Source: Nilaparvata lugens (Eukaryota; Arthropoda; Insecta; Hemiptera; Delphacidae). From it: a stretch of DNA of 64,000 nt. How positions within the stretch are numbered: position 1 is the stretch's first letter; each line of letters starts with the position of its first letter. The DNA lies in contig NW_024090263.1 in assembly GCF_014356525.2 (NCBI RefSeq), forward strand, positions 1-64,000, read 5' to 3'. Under the pieces are notes generated by a model. The model saw only the letters and a list, made by a program, of their open reading frames with translations, was not told where the DNA came from and did no database searches. A program made the translations under genes and the position numbers. Below are positions 31,630-43,342 of the stretch, piece by piece.

Positions 31630-31804
31630 AAGTGTCCTTATAAGTGTTTTATTCTTCAAGTTATTATTTTATTCTCCAAGTCTTTTTAGTGTTTATAGTT
31701 GGCGTAACATATAAGATTGGGATTGGGCCCTTCATCCAAGAAATAGCAGCGTTGTCAGATTGTGTGAAATTATAACTTCTTCTAATGCAAACACATGCGA
31801 CTAA

Positions 31805-32194
31805 ATGAAGAAAATTAAAAGCCCTGCTTCAGAAAACTCAAGCAGTGTTGCAAAACTGCATATTTCTATGGTAATCCAACTGACTGCTGCTCGAATACCT
31901 GATTCTAATATGCCTGAATCGTTCAAAAAACAACCTTTAACATACAATGCTTCACACCTACAAAGCTTTCCTTACTTTGAAACTCCTGAGAGGCCAAACA
32001 ATGATCTACCGACTATTTTTGAGAATTGGGAAAATAATATCAATAATTTTTTGAACAACTTTTTCGCTTTCAACACCCACTTATCTTCTAAAACAAAAAT
32101 GTTTCCAGATCGTCAAACGTTTGATGACGATTTGAACCCACAAATGTTTTCTGCTCGAGTTGACTCGACATTGATAAGCACATTCATGGATTAA
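31805..32194 (+). CDS. Unrecognised ORF with a decayed second copy at 63.4 kb
   Basis: ATG-started frame of 129 codons, rich in Asn, Ser and Phe, with FENWENNINNFLNNFF. About 380 bases from 31971 match 63391-63740, where the frame is destroyed. This means either a gene and a relic or two copies of one repeat. No domain recognised. Confidence 0.3.
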   Translation: MKKIKSPASENSSSVAKLHISMVIQLTAARIPDSNMPESFKKQPLTYNASHLQSFPYFETPERPNNDLPTIFENWENNINNFLNNFFAFNTHLSSKTKMFPDRQTFDDDLNPQMFSARVDSTLISTFMD

Positions 32195-32619
32195 AACAAA
32201 GTTATATCGGTCGTATATGAAAAAATAAAAAGCAATAGAAAGCACGAATTCTCCTTGTCATTTTGATATAAATAACTTTACTCCTTTTAGTTCATCCCAT
32301 GATTGTGATGAGAGAACTTCTCTCAGAAAAGTGATATTTGAAAGGAAAAAAATGCAATTTTGAAAGAAAAACATATTCATGCAATTTTTCAATTTTATAA
32401 AAATACAGTATTATTTCCCTTGAATCCTTTCACGTGGAGAAATATAGCAATATAGTTTGCTTAATGGACATCAGAAGCCTTCTTATGTGTCCATTGAATG
32501 TTGAACTTTTGTTTGGCTAAGTTGGTCGAATCCACTACCATACTTCAGCCAACTCTCATAAGATTTACATTGAATGATTTGCAAATCATAAAGTAATTTA
32601 TGGTACCGGTATATAGGTT

Positions 32620-32764
32620 ACAAAAATGTGTTTTACCATGCTTGTTGACTCTTTATGGAGTAGCCCACTCCCACACTAATGTTGATCTCTGTTGTAATGT
32701 TCATTTTCAGTTAATTGCCGGTATTCCATAAAGAGTCAACAAGCATGGTAAAACACATTTTTGT
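32620..32764. repeat. Perfect 40-base inverted repeat (hairpin)
   Basis: The arms 32620-32659 and 32725-32764 are exact inverses, starting ACAAAAATGTGTTTTACCAT. The loop is 65 bases. A diverged relative, without a clean hairpin, lies at about 32925-33020 and shares TGTTGTAATGTTCATTTTCA. Confidence 0.9.
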
Positions 32765-33020
32765 GTGTAATAATAAACAAGGCAGTCATTTAAACTTAAA
32801 TATTCTTATAAAATATTCTTATTAGTGTAACTTTTATAAACATACTATATACTTATGTGCCTTACTATACAATTATTTCCAACATTTTATAACATGAGTT
32901 CAAAAAGGCTGCTTTTTAAACGCAAAAAGTTTTATACCACGATTATTGGCACTTTATAAAGTATACCCACACAAATATTGTTAATCTGTGTTGTAATGTT
33001 CATTTTCAATTCATTCAGTG

Positions 33021-34654
33021 TAACTTATAAGATTAACTTATTTTTTTAAACCCTTTCCTTTAGGTTAAGCCACAGGATGCGTTTGGTAAAAACGGTTCAT
33101 GAAGGTACACTTTTTGCTCTTGGCAAAACAACATGTTCACATTAACGGTAGCCTACTCAAAACAAAAATGCAGACCTGTGGTACCTGCACACCATAAATT
33201 ACATAATATAAATTAGGTACTGATGATATTTTGCGGTAGCCACACAACAATTATTATAAAAACCCTCCATTTTCATACATGTTAATATGAATGTGCGCGA
33301 CTCAATGAACGCTCTGTATAGTATAACACATTGTAAAATTCTGTTTCAGAAGTTGTTGCTGCGTCTCTGGAGATTTCACCAGCAAGCTGTTTGAAACCAG
33401 GGTGTAAGAGTGGCTCTGGCAGTACGATTCTTCCCGCTAGGTCGCGCGCTTGTCGGTTCAGCCATCTTGCAGCCATACCAATGAGCTGTTGGCGTGTATT
33501 TTGAATGCGAATTTCAAATTCTATCTGTATTTTTTCTGATTCTTGAATGAAAAAAACGAGAACTTTGAATGAGAATTTTCAACTTCAATTGGATTATTAA
33601 TTTTTAAATGAATTAAGGTTGTTATTAATAACAGCATCACACACACAAACATTTGATGGATTTCAGCCATCATTTTACCCATAATCAACCACTTCTCATA
33701 TTCAATAGTAACTGTAGGAAAAGTTTAATGTGAAATATGTGAGCAAAGTTCCTCTGCTGCACTCAAGAAGCCATTCCGCCCTCGCCTACGGCTCGGGCGT
33801 AAACGTTTCTTTCGGTGCAGCAAACTGTCACTTTGCACACCAGTTGCACAAATAACTAATGAGATATTAAAATAAAATTAATTGTTAGATTATTTTTTTG
33901 CCATTCATACATTTTAAAATGATTTGCTAGATGCCACATACTAACAAAGAAGGAAAGACCCACGAGCTCAAGTGCAAGCATTAAATAAAAATGTTGAAAG
34001 TAAATTTAAGAAAAATTTTGTCAAGGCTCGACAATGTAACATACCAGAACAGAAAACTGTAGCCCACAAACGTGAGTGTTGATTTTACACTTCACAGTTT
34101 CTTAAAGTCGGTCAATGAAAAGAAGATGGATCAACAACAAAATAAAAATAATAATATTGTGTACTTGGAAAATTATGTACAAATATAATTTCAAGTAATA
34201 CGGAGAACAAAAACATTCACTTTGAAAAACAAGTTTGCCAATTTTCGCTGTGACAGCGGAATCATTTATCGAAGCATGATCAAATATACATGTTTGTCAG
34301 ACATTTGCTGAGCGTGTAGCTAGCTTTAAAAGTACGTAGAACATACAAAAAGTGATAAATCCACAGTATTTTGTATTTTCTAGGAAATTATTGTGTTTTT
34401 ATTTTATCATGGAACAATTCTACATCTTCCTCGTCAATCAAGTAGACTATTATCTAGAGCTAACTCGATTGAAAAAAAATCATAATACAATTCACAACCA
34501 GATTATCATAAACTTATAGTGAGGTCCACGTTATAATGACAGTATTTTATCAACTTTGGTTATGCTAACATTGTCTGTTATTTGACAAAGCCGGTGGTAC
34601 TGTCCTTTTCCAGGTCCACAACGATGCCAATTACGTTTTTGTGAACAATCGGAG
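33021..34654. other. ESF1 intron, no gene seen
   Basis: Contains a GC-richer patch at 33765-33850 (GCCCTCGCCTACGGCTCGGG) that looks like a dispersed repeat fragment. Nothing else was supported. Confidence 0.5.
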
Positions 34655-34765
34655 AAGCCTCCTTTTCGAGAAAGCTTTCTCTGATTGAATGACAAAGACT
34701 GAGAAATTGTCTTTCTCTGATTGGTTCTCGTGACATTTAACCATGATAAAACTTAATAGGCATTA
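34655..34765. mobile_element. Relative of the MITE at 3783-3893
   Basis: Shares TTTCTCTGATTGGTTCTC and the flanking TTTAACCATGATAAAA-type end with the element at 3783-3893. Boundaries approximate. Confidence 0.4.
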
Positions 34766-35049
34766 TTTGTGCTACCGGAAATTAGCATTATAACTTCGTA
34801 ATTATGACAACTTAATACAATGACAGCTATATGATGATATGATATCGCAATGTATAGTACACAAGCTCGGTCAAGACATTTGAACATAGCCAAGCCGGGT
34901 ACGCTTTACAAAGAGTGCACTGGAATTATCGATAGTATTTATTGACATAGAAATCATTATGTTCCAGTGCACTCGTGAATCTCTCGAAAATATTGACAAA
35001 ACCCTGGTGAAACCGGGCATACAAGATAAAATGCATTGATTTGCACTAC

Positions 35050-35247
35050 CTCATCGAACGAGACGTCATCAGGCACAAATCTGAGGCGGGTTACACTGCT
35101 CTCGTATTCGAGTCCGTCGCACTCTTCATACAACGTGGCAGCCGTGTCCAGCGAGTCACACACAACTATTGCATAGAAGTACTTCAATCTCAGCAGCTGG
35201 TACTTTCTCAGCTGCTCCATCTGGTACTTGTCACCTTCCTCGTCATC
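35050..35247 (-). CDS. ESF1: ESF1 exon (66 codons)
   Basis: Acceptor TTGTTGGCAG before 35247 and donor GTAGTG after 35050; both ends on codon boundaries. It encodes LRKYQLLRLKYFYAIVVCDS, the YEECDGLEYESS block and RFVPDDVSFDE, the most conserved segment of ESF1, a region with an RRM-like fold. The following exon, which should encode the segment with a YKP/WDE pattern, is not found before the Polinton. Confidence 0.9.
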
Positions 35248-36800
35248 CTGCCAACAATTTATTCATTATTAAAACTTATAAAAACATAAGATAATAGCTG
35301 AACTACACCAACAGTTTCATATTTCAAATTCAAAATTCACGAACTACCTTTATATTGATTCAGGGGGTGGAAAGTATTTTTTCAAAAATCTTTCTCTCCA
35401 TCACTTGGTCCTATCGTTTTTGCTTCCAAGCTCAAGCTAGTTTCCCAGACTAGATAATTAAAAATAGATATATCATGGTTCCCAGCCGTCGGGAAATGTA
35501 GATAATATGATAATCTCGCCAATTTAACCTTTCTGACGTGACATAAAGTGTGATTAGGAGTAAAACAGCAAAATATTGGGTTTTAACGAAATGAAGATTA
35601 TCTATGCAGCTCTCACACTTGCCCACGACCTTAAAAGCAACGTGATTATTGACCAAATTTGTTTTACCAACTTTTTAATCTACCAATAGGAGACCAGGTT
35701 AAGAAGTTATTAGTGAGGTGAAACCACAGGAGACCACAGTACGTTTCGGATGACACTTTGCTAGGAGCAGCACAAGAGAAAAGACGTGTCTCAATCTCTC
35801 AATCGCCTTTTTAAAATAGAATAGGAAAACGTTTATTGAATTACCCCAAACAAACCTTAAAGAAGCTGTTTAACAAGGCACCATATACAAAACATGCAAA
35901 TTCAGATATTTTGCTGTTTTACTCCTTTATGTCACGCCAGGAAGGTTAAATTGGTGGGATTATTCTATTATTTACATACCCCGATGGCTGGGAGCTATGA
36001 TCTATTTTTTAAATGATCTAGTCTGGGAAACTAGCTTGGGCCTGGATGTTATGGCATAACAAATGAATGGCCGTTCAACCAGGAAAAGAGAGAAACCGGT
36101 TTCGCTAACTCGCTTATAATGGTACTCGCTTACCTGCCTATGACATATATTAAATCTTCTATTATAACTTGGAAAAAGATTTGATAAAAAAATGTGCTGC
36201 GCACAGTTTTCAAAGTAAAATTTTGGCCAAAATAAGATTTTTAAATTACTAAACATGTCATTTAAAGCTCTACAAACATGAAAAATTTGACATATTTTCT
36301 TATGTGGGAGTGTTTTCTTAAAAGTAATAAAGAATGATACTACACGATGAAACGAGGATAAATAAAACAAAGAATTGGAGAGAGGAATAATTACTGTTGA
36401 GGAGAATACTGATCTGAGGAAATAAAAATAGAATTCTACAATACACAAAATATATAAAGAACTAAACTGGACAAAGTCTAGTTTATCCTGTTGCATATCC
36501 ATACTTTTTCACCATTAAAATTAAACTTGAATTTTGAAAAACACTCAGTTTTAACTGGGTTTATTACTCAGTAATCAGTTTATTACTCAATGGACTCAGT
36601 TTATTGGATGACCAACAACAGGTCGAAACGATCGTCACTACCAATGTAAGTGCATTTTCACTCCTTAGTGTTTTTTTTTTTTTAATTCAAGTCTAGTTCA
36701 TCATTAGGTCTTTGCCCTCCTGTCGACTTGTGTTAAATAAATTTAATCAGTTTACATTATTGGTGAGCGTTCAGGAATGCACAGAATGAATAAACTTTAC
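35248..36800. other. ESF1 intron with a long-TIR MITE
   Basis: Contains the element at 35433-36038. The minus-strand frame 36002-36502 is not supported as a gene. Confidence 0.5.
35433..36038. mobile_element. Long-TIR nonautonomous DNA element
   Basis: The ends are CAAGCTAGTTTCCCAGACTA and its inverse. The TIRs extend about 140-150 bases with mismatches (35433-35590 against 35896-36038), including GTCGGGAA/GATGGCTGGG and GGTTAAATTGG strings. Size 606 bp. No target duplication could be fixed. Confidence 0.65.
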
Positions 36801-36917
36801 CTCTTCTCTGTCCTCAAGATCGATTTCAGTTTCCACTTTTTTCTGTTCAACTATCTCGATCGGGGCTCTAACCTCTTCTTCTTCCATTCTTTTTCGACCA
36901 AATTCTGATACGAAGAT
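36801..36917 (-). CDS. ESF1: ESF1 exon (39 codons)
   Basis: Acceptor TTTTCAG before 36917 and donor GTAAAG after 36801; both on codon boundaries. Encodes IFVSEFGRKRMEEEEVRAP, the ESF1 SEFG/RMKEE block that follows the GGVI exon. The charged second half is shared in character with other ESF1 proteins. Confidence 0.85.
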
Positions 36918-37769
36918 CTGAAAACAAATTTCAGTAATAAAATCATAATTGAACACATAATTTATGAAAGAAATGTATTTAAACAAAACCAATTATTTTA
37001 TACTTGACAATTTATGGGAAGATGGCCAGTTCTTCAAAAGTACGCCCCTATGTTGGTACTAGCCTCATGTATTTTGGTCCAGTATGATGTTCACAGTCAC
37101 TTTTATTCGATTTGCAGGCATGCAGGGATATTTCAATAATGAAAATAAAATAATAGATACTTTATAGTTTCTTAATCCGTATAATTTGAAAAACTTTCGC
37201 AAAAATAATGAACGCCAGTGCATCCTCAACAATAACAAAGCATCAAAATGAATGTTTTAATTTTAAGCGGTTTGCATAACAATTGAAACCAAATATTGGT
37301 TCCTATCAGGGCTGGTTTCATTTATTATCATTTGATATTTTAATAAGTTCAAGAATGAGAAATTAAGCAATCATGCTGGTGACGCGATCTTAATTAGTTT
37401 TTTAGCACTGGGTTGAGCATCTGATTTCCAATTCAAACAATAAGCTATTATGTTTTTATTAAATAAGTATCTCAAAGGTCTAGCATTTAGTTCTGACCCG
37501 CAGCCCCTCAAACGGTGAAAGTTAATAATCTGTAGTAGGGACATATTTCCACTCTCACACATAATTCTTTCTCTCTGCATACAGACGAACATCAACCCAA
37601 TGGGCAATGGAACTGCTCTCAAACAGTATATAGTACAGTTATGCTGTAAAACAACTACCGAGTTCCTTACTCCCACCACAAAAATACTAGAGGTTGGTCT
37701 CATGTAGTGGGAGGCCAGGGGTCACAGCTAAATCCTAGAACTAGACTTTTATAAATGTTATTCTCATCC

Positions 37770-38130
37770 ATAATCTATAATATTATAAAGAAAAGAATTG
37801 GCTTATACATGTACGGGATAGGAAAGACACTAATGACGCATCAGCACGTCTAAACTACTGAACTGATTAACTTGAAATTTTGAATTTATAGATTCTTAAT
37901 TTACCGAGGATGGTTATAGACATATTTTTATTTTTATTAATGAATTAATTTTAACTGCAACATATATTTTTGATACAAAGTTTACGTGAGATAAAAGCCC
38001 AAACGAATACATTTTCTATTGTAAATTTATCATCACAGATTTAATATCAGCATAGAACTATAAAACTAAATTCAATCTACTAGAGCTTTTGACAAACCCT
38101 TGCGGAGCACTGGTAACACCTGCTCGTTAT
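37770..38130. mobile_element. Possible nonautonomous Helitron-like remnant
   Basis: A segment with CTACTGAACTGATTAACTTG, ending near CCTTGCGGAGCACTGGTAAC and then CTGCTCGT. It resembles common insect repeats whose 3' end is a short GC hairpin followed by a CTAG-like end. The similarity is by recollection and the end is degraded. The rest of 36918-38619 shows nothing else. Confidence 0.3.
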
Positions 38131-38619
38131 CAAATAAAAACAAAATATGTTGTCTATTCTACACTACTGAGATGGATTATCGATACAAGACCTAGGTATA
38201 TCCTTGTTTAGGATACAAGACCATAGAACCATTTCAGAGGAATAGACAACATGTTGTATTTCTATTTCATTATGGAACAATATTCTACAATATCGCTGTT
38301 CGCTATTCTCAAGGTTTAAAACGATAGAACTCAAATGAATAGAACCATTGGAAAATCGATGTTAGGTTCTGGTAGAAGACGCGTGACTGTTTAAATCAAG
38401 TGGTGCTTTGCGCTGCATAGAGTTAATTTCTTATTTGTTTTTAAGCTTCCTACAGACTCTGTAGTAATAATAATGATTAATTCTAATATCCAATGAGACT
38501 CTATAATGAATATTGAATATCTTATTGAATACACTCAATGAATATAGAAAGCTACTTGAAACTTTCAACAGAGTATAGGAATTGTCAAAATCTAGTGATA
38601 TAAGCATTTGATGACTCAC

Positions 38620-38810
38620 GGAGACTGACTCGATGACTCCACCGGAAGGCAAGAACGAAGAGCACAACACCATGAGGTCGACAGCTCGAATTCTGTCCCA
38701 GTCCATGTTGCAAATAGCCAGTCTCTTGGTGGCCGAATCCGTTCTATCGGCATCTTTGTCTAGCTCGCCCCAATCGTGTTCTAAATCGTCTTCTTCCTCT
38801 GCAGAAAGTT
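38620..38810 (-). CDS. ESF1: ESF1 exon (64 codons)
   Basis: Acceptor GATGTTTCAG before 38810 and donor GTGAGT after 38620. It completes the codon begun by the last base of the upstream exon. Encodes an acidic [20 protein letters not shown] segment, then [15 protein letters not shown] and [14 protein letters not shown]. This is the start of the RRM-like core found in all ESF1 proteins. Confidence 0.92.
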
Positions 38811-39382
38811 CTGAAACATCGTGTCAAAGTATGGATAGTAAGTACAGTTCTCATATACAAATAACATCACATCAAAACACTGAATAGGGGTTCAAAATAT
38901 GTAGGCACTAGAATGTTTCGTGTAAGATCGTATACTGAGATTTTCTGTTTTGAGAAAATCATAAACAATATCAATTTCATTTTCTAAAAATTGTGATCAT
39001 TTTTTAAAATTATAAATGAAAATTAACTAATTCCTTGTTCAAGTTGAATCCCTTGTTTGATTAGATTCTTTGTCAAAGTAAAATCTTCTCTTGGTTTTGT
39101 CTTTTTCAATAATTTATCATTTTATTCTTTTAATATTCATTTCCCGTTATTTATAAAATCAAGAACATCACATTACATCTGGGCTGTTTTAATCTAAATT
39201 AGTGATTAATACTTTTTTGAGCACATGCTTTCTCATTCCTCCCGAGATATTCTCATTAAAAAAAATCAATCTATCTTTGTTTCTATTAATATATTTTGTA
39301 ACAGAGGTGGAAACCTTTCAGGGCGAGTATTGTTTTAAACATAAAGTAAATTAGAAATGGAACATAAAGATAAATAGCTCAC

Positions 39383-39591
39383 CTTCACTGGAATCATCCG
39401 AAGAACTGCTATCTGATAAGACACCCATTCCTCTCGCATAATCAACTGATATTAATTTCTTGAGGGAGTTTTCTCTTTTGACTAACTTTTTTCAATGCTT
39501 CCTCTTTCATTTCTTGTGGGATATCATCTTCGCTTTCATCAGTTTCTTCGTCACTTTCGTCATCCTCTTTTTCCCCCGTATCGTCCTCTTC

Positions 39592-39650
<59 letters not shown>

Positions 39651-40143
39651 TGGTCTCCTCTTGGATTTCATTTCTAACTTTAGAACTCTTCTTTGTTTTC
39701 AATTTATTCTTTTGGTGTTTCACATTATCCACCTCAAAACCCTTAACTTTTTCCAAATTCTTTTTACTTTTCACCAAAACTGTCCTATTCTTTCCCAAAT
39801 CAGACTTCGCTTTTGACGTTTTCTTTGCATCCACTTTACCTTTCCTCCGCTCTCCCAATGAGCTATCAGATGCAAAATCTCTGTCTTCATTTTCACTTTC
39901 GTCATCACTGTCACTATCTTCCTCATCAGAGAGCGCATAAAATTTGCCATAATTCTCAACGGAAGACTGATTGACAGGCTTCCCCCTCTTGTCAACAGTG
40001 TACTTGACTTGGAAGTTTTTATCGTTGAACATATGCTGAAATCTATTGTCGATCTTCACCTTTCTCTGGAAAGCGGGTTGTTTCTTGAATTTCGGATCGG
40101 ACATGATATGCCCAAACCTTGGGTCGTTGAATGCTTCATCCAT
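39383..40143 (-). CDS. ESF1: ESF1 first coding exon, with a one-base frame break
   Basis: ESF1 is a nucleolar factor needed for early processing of 18S rRNA precursors. The ATG at 40143 follows an acceptor (TTTCAG|ACAATG), so the leader is spliced. It begins MDEAFNDPRFGHIMSDP, then RKVKIDNRFQHMFNDKNF and VDKRGKPV, the typical ESF1 start. Long Lys/Ser/Asp-rich disordered parts follow, including about 19 Asp in a row from a (TCA)n run at 39595-39650. Near 39487-39492 a six-base A run (T on plus) shifts the frame; with five A the frame would continue to the donor GTGAGC at 39382 in the right phase for the next exon. Either an assembly error or a real mutation. Confidence 0.88.
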
Positions 40144-40146
40144 TGT

Positions 40147-40981
40147 CTGAAAGAAATTTGAAATAGGTTATTGTAGAATCATCCAAGAATTTTAGATCCA
40201 AAAACCAGAGTGAAATCAAGATAACTACAATAAAACCTCAACTTCAGCGTAAATTTTGAGGCAAGAGCAAAAAATTCAGATTGTGCAAGGTGAAATGGCA
40301 TTCAATTATTTATTACGCCTATCCTTATCAGACCAGCGAGCAGTTCCAACAGGAAAATCTATGACAAAATAAAACACATTAACTTTTGTTTAATAATTGA
40401 TTCATTTGCTTCATTTGTTTCCTACTTAAGGCTGGCTTCACCAACTAACAGCTATGAGCTTCAAAATCACTCCCCATTGGTGCAGAATCACATAAAACCG
40501 TAGTTTTTCTATAGGCTAATCATATATTTTTTGATACTAAATTAATTACCATGTGGTTCAAACATCTCTTGGAAGTGGAAGTATTTTTCCATTAAATCAG
40601 CATTCTTCTCATTACAACTCATGTATCAGTCCAAAGCTGAACTCATAGTGGAGAACGGATGCGTTCACGTACGATACTCTGTTGCTTGTCATTTTAGTAA
40701 TCAAAATAGCAATTATTCAAAACTACAAATCGTATCGTACTCACCCATTAAATATAACGCAACTCTTTAAATAATAATAATACGTGTTTTACGTAGCCCC
40801 ATTTAATTTTATCTTCATATTTATATTAAATGTTTTTTTTGTACATTATTTTTCCAATTTGGAATGGTTTCTATTTTGACTGCTAAAGTGACGTACGGTA
40901 CACGTCAACGTATCCACTGTGAGAACGGCTCAAGGCTTACATGGTTATAAACCTCAGCAAAAATAAAATAATTTCATTTAC
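40147..40981. other. Upstream intron of ESF1 with a TIR element
   Basis: Around 40633-40925 the strings CTCATAGTGGAGAACGGATG and the inverse of TACGTATCCACTGTGAG-like sequence form imperfect terminal inverted repeats, with CGTACG inside both. Probably a MITE of about 290 bp. Confidence 0.4.
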
Positions 40982-41042
40982 GTCTTCTAGAAGCTTGCTG
41001 CTGTTGTCAGGCTCTTCTGATTCCACTTCTGCCTCATATAAT
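40982..41042 (-). CDS. Candidate small exon upstream of ESF1
   Basis: Acceptor ATGATCCAG and donor GTAAAT bound 61 bases whose open frame reads LYEAEVESEEPDNSSKLLED. Joined to the ESF1 first coding exon it would stay in frame, yet ESF1 proteins are not known to have such an extension. It may be leader sequence or chance. Confidence 0.25.
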
Positions 41043-42891
41043 CTGGATCATAGAGAAATCATCATTGTCGTCCAATTAATCACTATTATTGTCCTGAAGT
41101 AATAGAACAGTTTATCTGGTTTTCAATAGACAAAAAAAAATAACATAGTGTTAAAATAAACGTTTATATTCTTATTTACAACTGAATCAGGACGTTTAGT
41201 AGCCAGTGAAGCCCAACCGTCGCAACAAAGAAAAATAGAATTATTGCTCTGTTTTCAGACATCAAATGCAAGAAAAGGTTTACAATAATGATAGCTACAT
41301 TCACACTGGCAAGAAAATACCTTGTAACCGGCTTCAGAATAGATATCACGTAAAATAATTTAGCTAAGGTTTATTTGAGTTAAATACATAAAAAAAACTG
41401 AGGCAAGTTGTAGACTTAAGGTAAATAATGAAATCTTCAACTAGGTACCCCATATCATGCTGGCTAACCCTTAGTGATAATACTCAGGTATTATAACAAG
41501 AATCTTAAGTAAATTTAAAATTCAAATCAAAACTAACAAATAATAAGGATGATGATATGCTAGCAAAACGCACGTTGACTATGAGGTTAAAAAACGTTTT
41601 AACTTTATGTTACTAAATCTTAATCTTAAAAAAATATATATACCATTAACACAATTATGATGATACAATATTATGCTATACTTACATTGGAAATTTGTCA
41701 AAAAAGAATTAAAGAATTAATATTTATTGTTACAAGAAATAACAAGAATGAGAAAAAAGAAAATCACACAGTATTTGAGCAGGTTTGAGACTTGAGTTTG
41801 AGGTTATGTTTATTAAATCAAGGACAGAAGGCACGAAGTCTATAGAGAGGTAACAACTGGATTTCTGATATTGATATACTAACGCTACCTACAATAATGT
41901 TCATAACCAAGCGGAAGAAATTGGAACTACAGAAGGGAAAATAATTTGAAATTTAACCTCATTCAGTGAATTCAGTCATAATTTTTTATAAATAGGAATA
42001 AAATGAATAAATAGTATTAACAATTTTGAAAAAATATTGGGGAAGGAGCAGCAGGTACAGGTAAAAATTGTTGCTTCTCCAAACGTTTATGGACAGGTCC
42101 AAGACGTGAGTTAGATTTTGAATTAAAATTTATTCAACTTAAGTTTAATAATTTTCAATTAGTCTGTAATATTTGGCTTAATATACTTGAATATATTACA
42201 TTCCCTGTTCAATTTTCTTTTAAGGCTACTGATTATTAAATACAATAAAATTAACTATCAAGTTACTTTATACTTGAATTCTTCGTCTTTGACCGGGAGA
42301 ACCGGATAGACTGTGTCAGGGAGTTCAGGGGGTCAGCCCTCAAAAGTACCCTTTATTTTATTGCAACAGAACTTTAAAAAAAAGTTTCAACTCTTCAAGA
42401 GACATTTTGTGATTTCTTTTACATTTATTATTTTTTTATTTAATAATTTTCATTGTGTTTTAATAATATTATTATCTATAATTGAATTATAGAATGGGTG
42501 AAAGTACAACCAAATAATAACCGACTATACAAGTTAATATTGAAATTTTGTTAATAATTAATATTATTAATGTGTGATGAAGATTAATTTTCTTCTACTG
42601 GTTTTTGTAATGTAGGTGAAGTGTGTTTTAGGAAACTGTAAAAAAATCACTACAGATTAACTTCACTTGCGTAGCAAAGGGGGGTTTTCAGTTTATAACC
42701 GCTTTCCAAGATCCTAAAAAAGCAGCCCAAAAATTCATGATCCAAGATGCACTATGTAAAATGACCTAAGAAATATTTGTTATCAACAATATTGTTGCAT
42801 GCTGAAGGTAGAATACTTCAAACTCACGTAAAAACAGTCACAATAAAAAAAAAAATGCATGGTTGCCTGTAAAGTCGGTATACGGGCAAAA
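41043..42891. other. AT-rich noncoding stretch
   Basis: No exon, repeat or element that I can support. Confidence 0.55.
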
Positions 42892-43342
42892 GTTTTACGT
42901 GACAACGACTTTGAGTGGTAAAATAATTTTAATGTGAATATTCATTCGTATAGTAGGAAGAAGGATGAAATAATAACTCACAATGAGAGTGAGTGAGAGG
43001 CACGCATCCCTTCCACTCGGGCATGGTTAGCCCGCGCCCACCTAAGAGCGAGAGAGACAACCATTGACTTGACATTTTGAATTAGTGGCGCAGTCGCAGG
43101 AGATTGCTTGCGGCGCCTGCGCAGGTTGACTGCTCAGTTTCACTCTCTCTCCAGGTGAATGCCTTCGGCTGCTGCGGCGCGTTGCTCGCCACTGCTCCTA
43201 TTCGTGCTCTTTCCAGACGACCGTGAACCGAAACGAACGCTCTCACTCGCTCTCATTGTGAGCGCATAACGTGGGAACGTAACGCAGTTTCTTGAAGTGT
43301 CTCCCGGCAAACCAATTTATTAGACGTTGTCACGTCAAAAAA
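42892..43342. mobile_element. GC-rich element with nested inverted repeats
   Basis: Outer ends TTTTACGTGACAACG (about 42892) and its inverse near 43342. Inner repeats CTCACAATGAGAGTGAGTGAG (42977) against CTCACTCGCTCTCATTGTGAG (43240). The core is CpG-rich (GCGGCGCCTGCGCAGG), unlike the AT-rich surroundings. Probably a nonautonomous DNA transposon; a promoter CpG cluster is the alternative. Confidence 0.55.

Noticed and set aside
36002..36502. 166-codon minus-strand ORF
   Set aside because: It begins inside the 35433-36038 element and has an unusual Phe/Ser-rich, AT-driven composition.
37371..37703. 110-codon minus-strand ORF in an ESF1 intron
   Set aside because: No domain and no splice context linking it to ESF1.
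39460..39816. Plus-strand ORFs with poly-Ile or poly-His
   Set aside because: Shadows of the ESF1 acidic region and its (TCA)n run.
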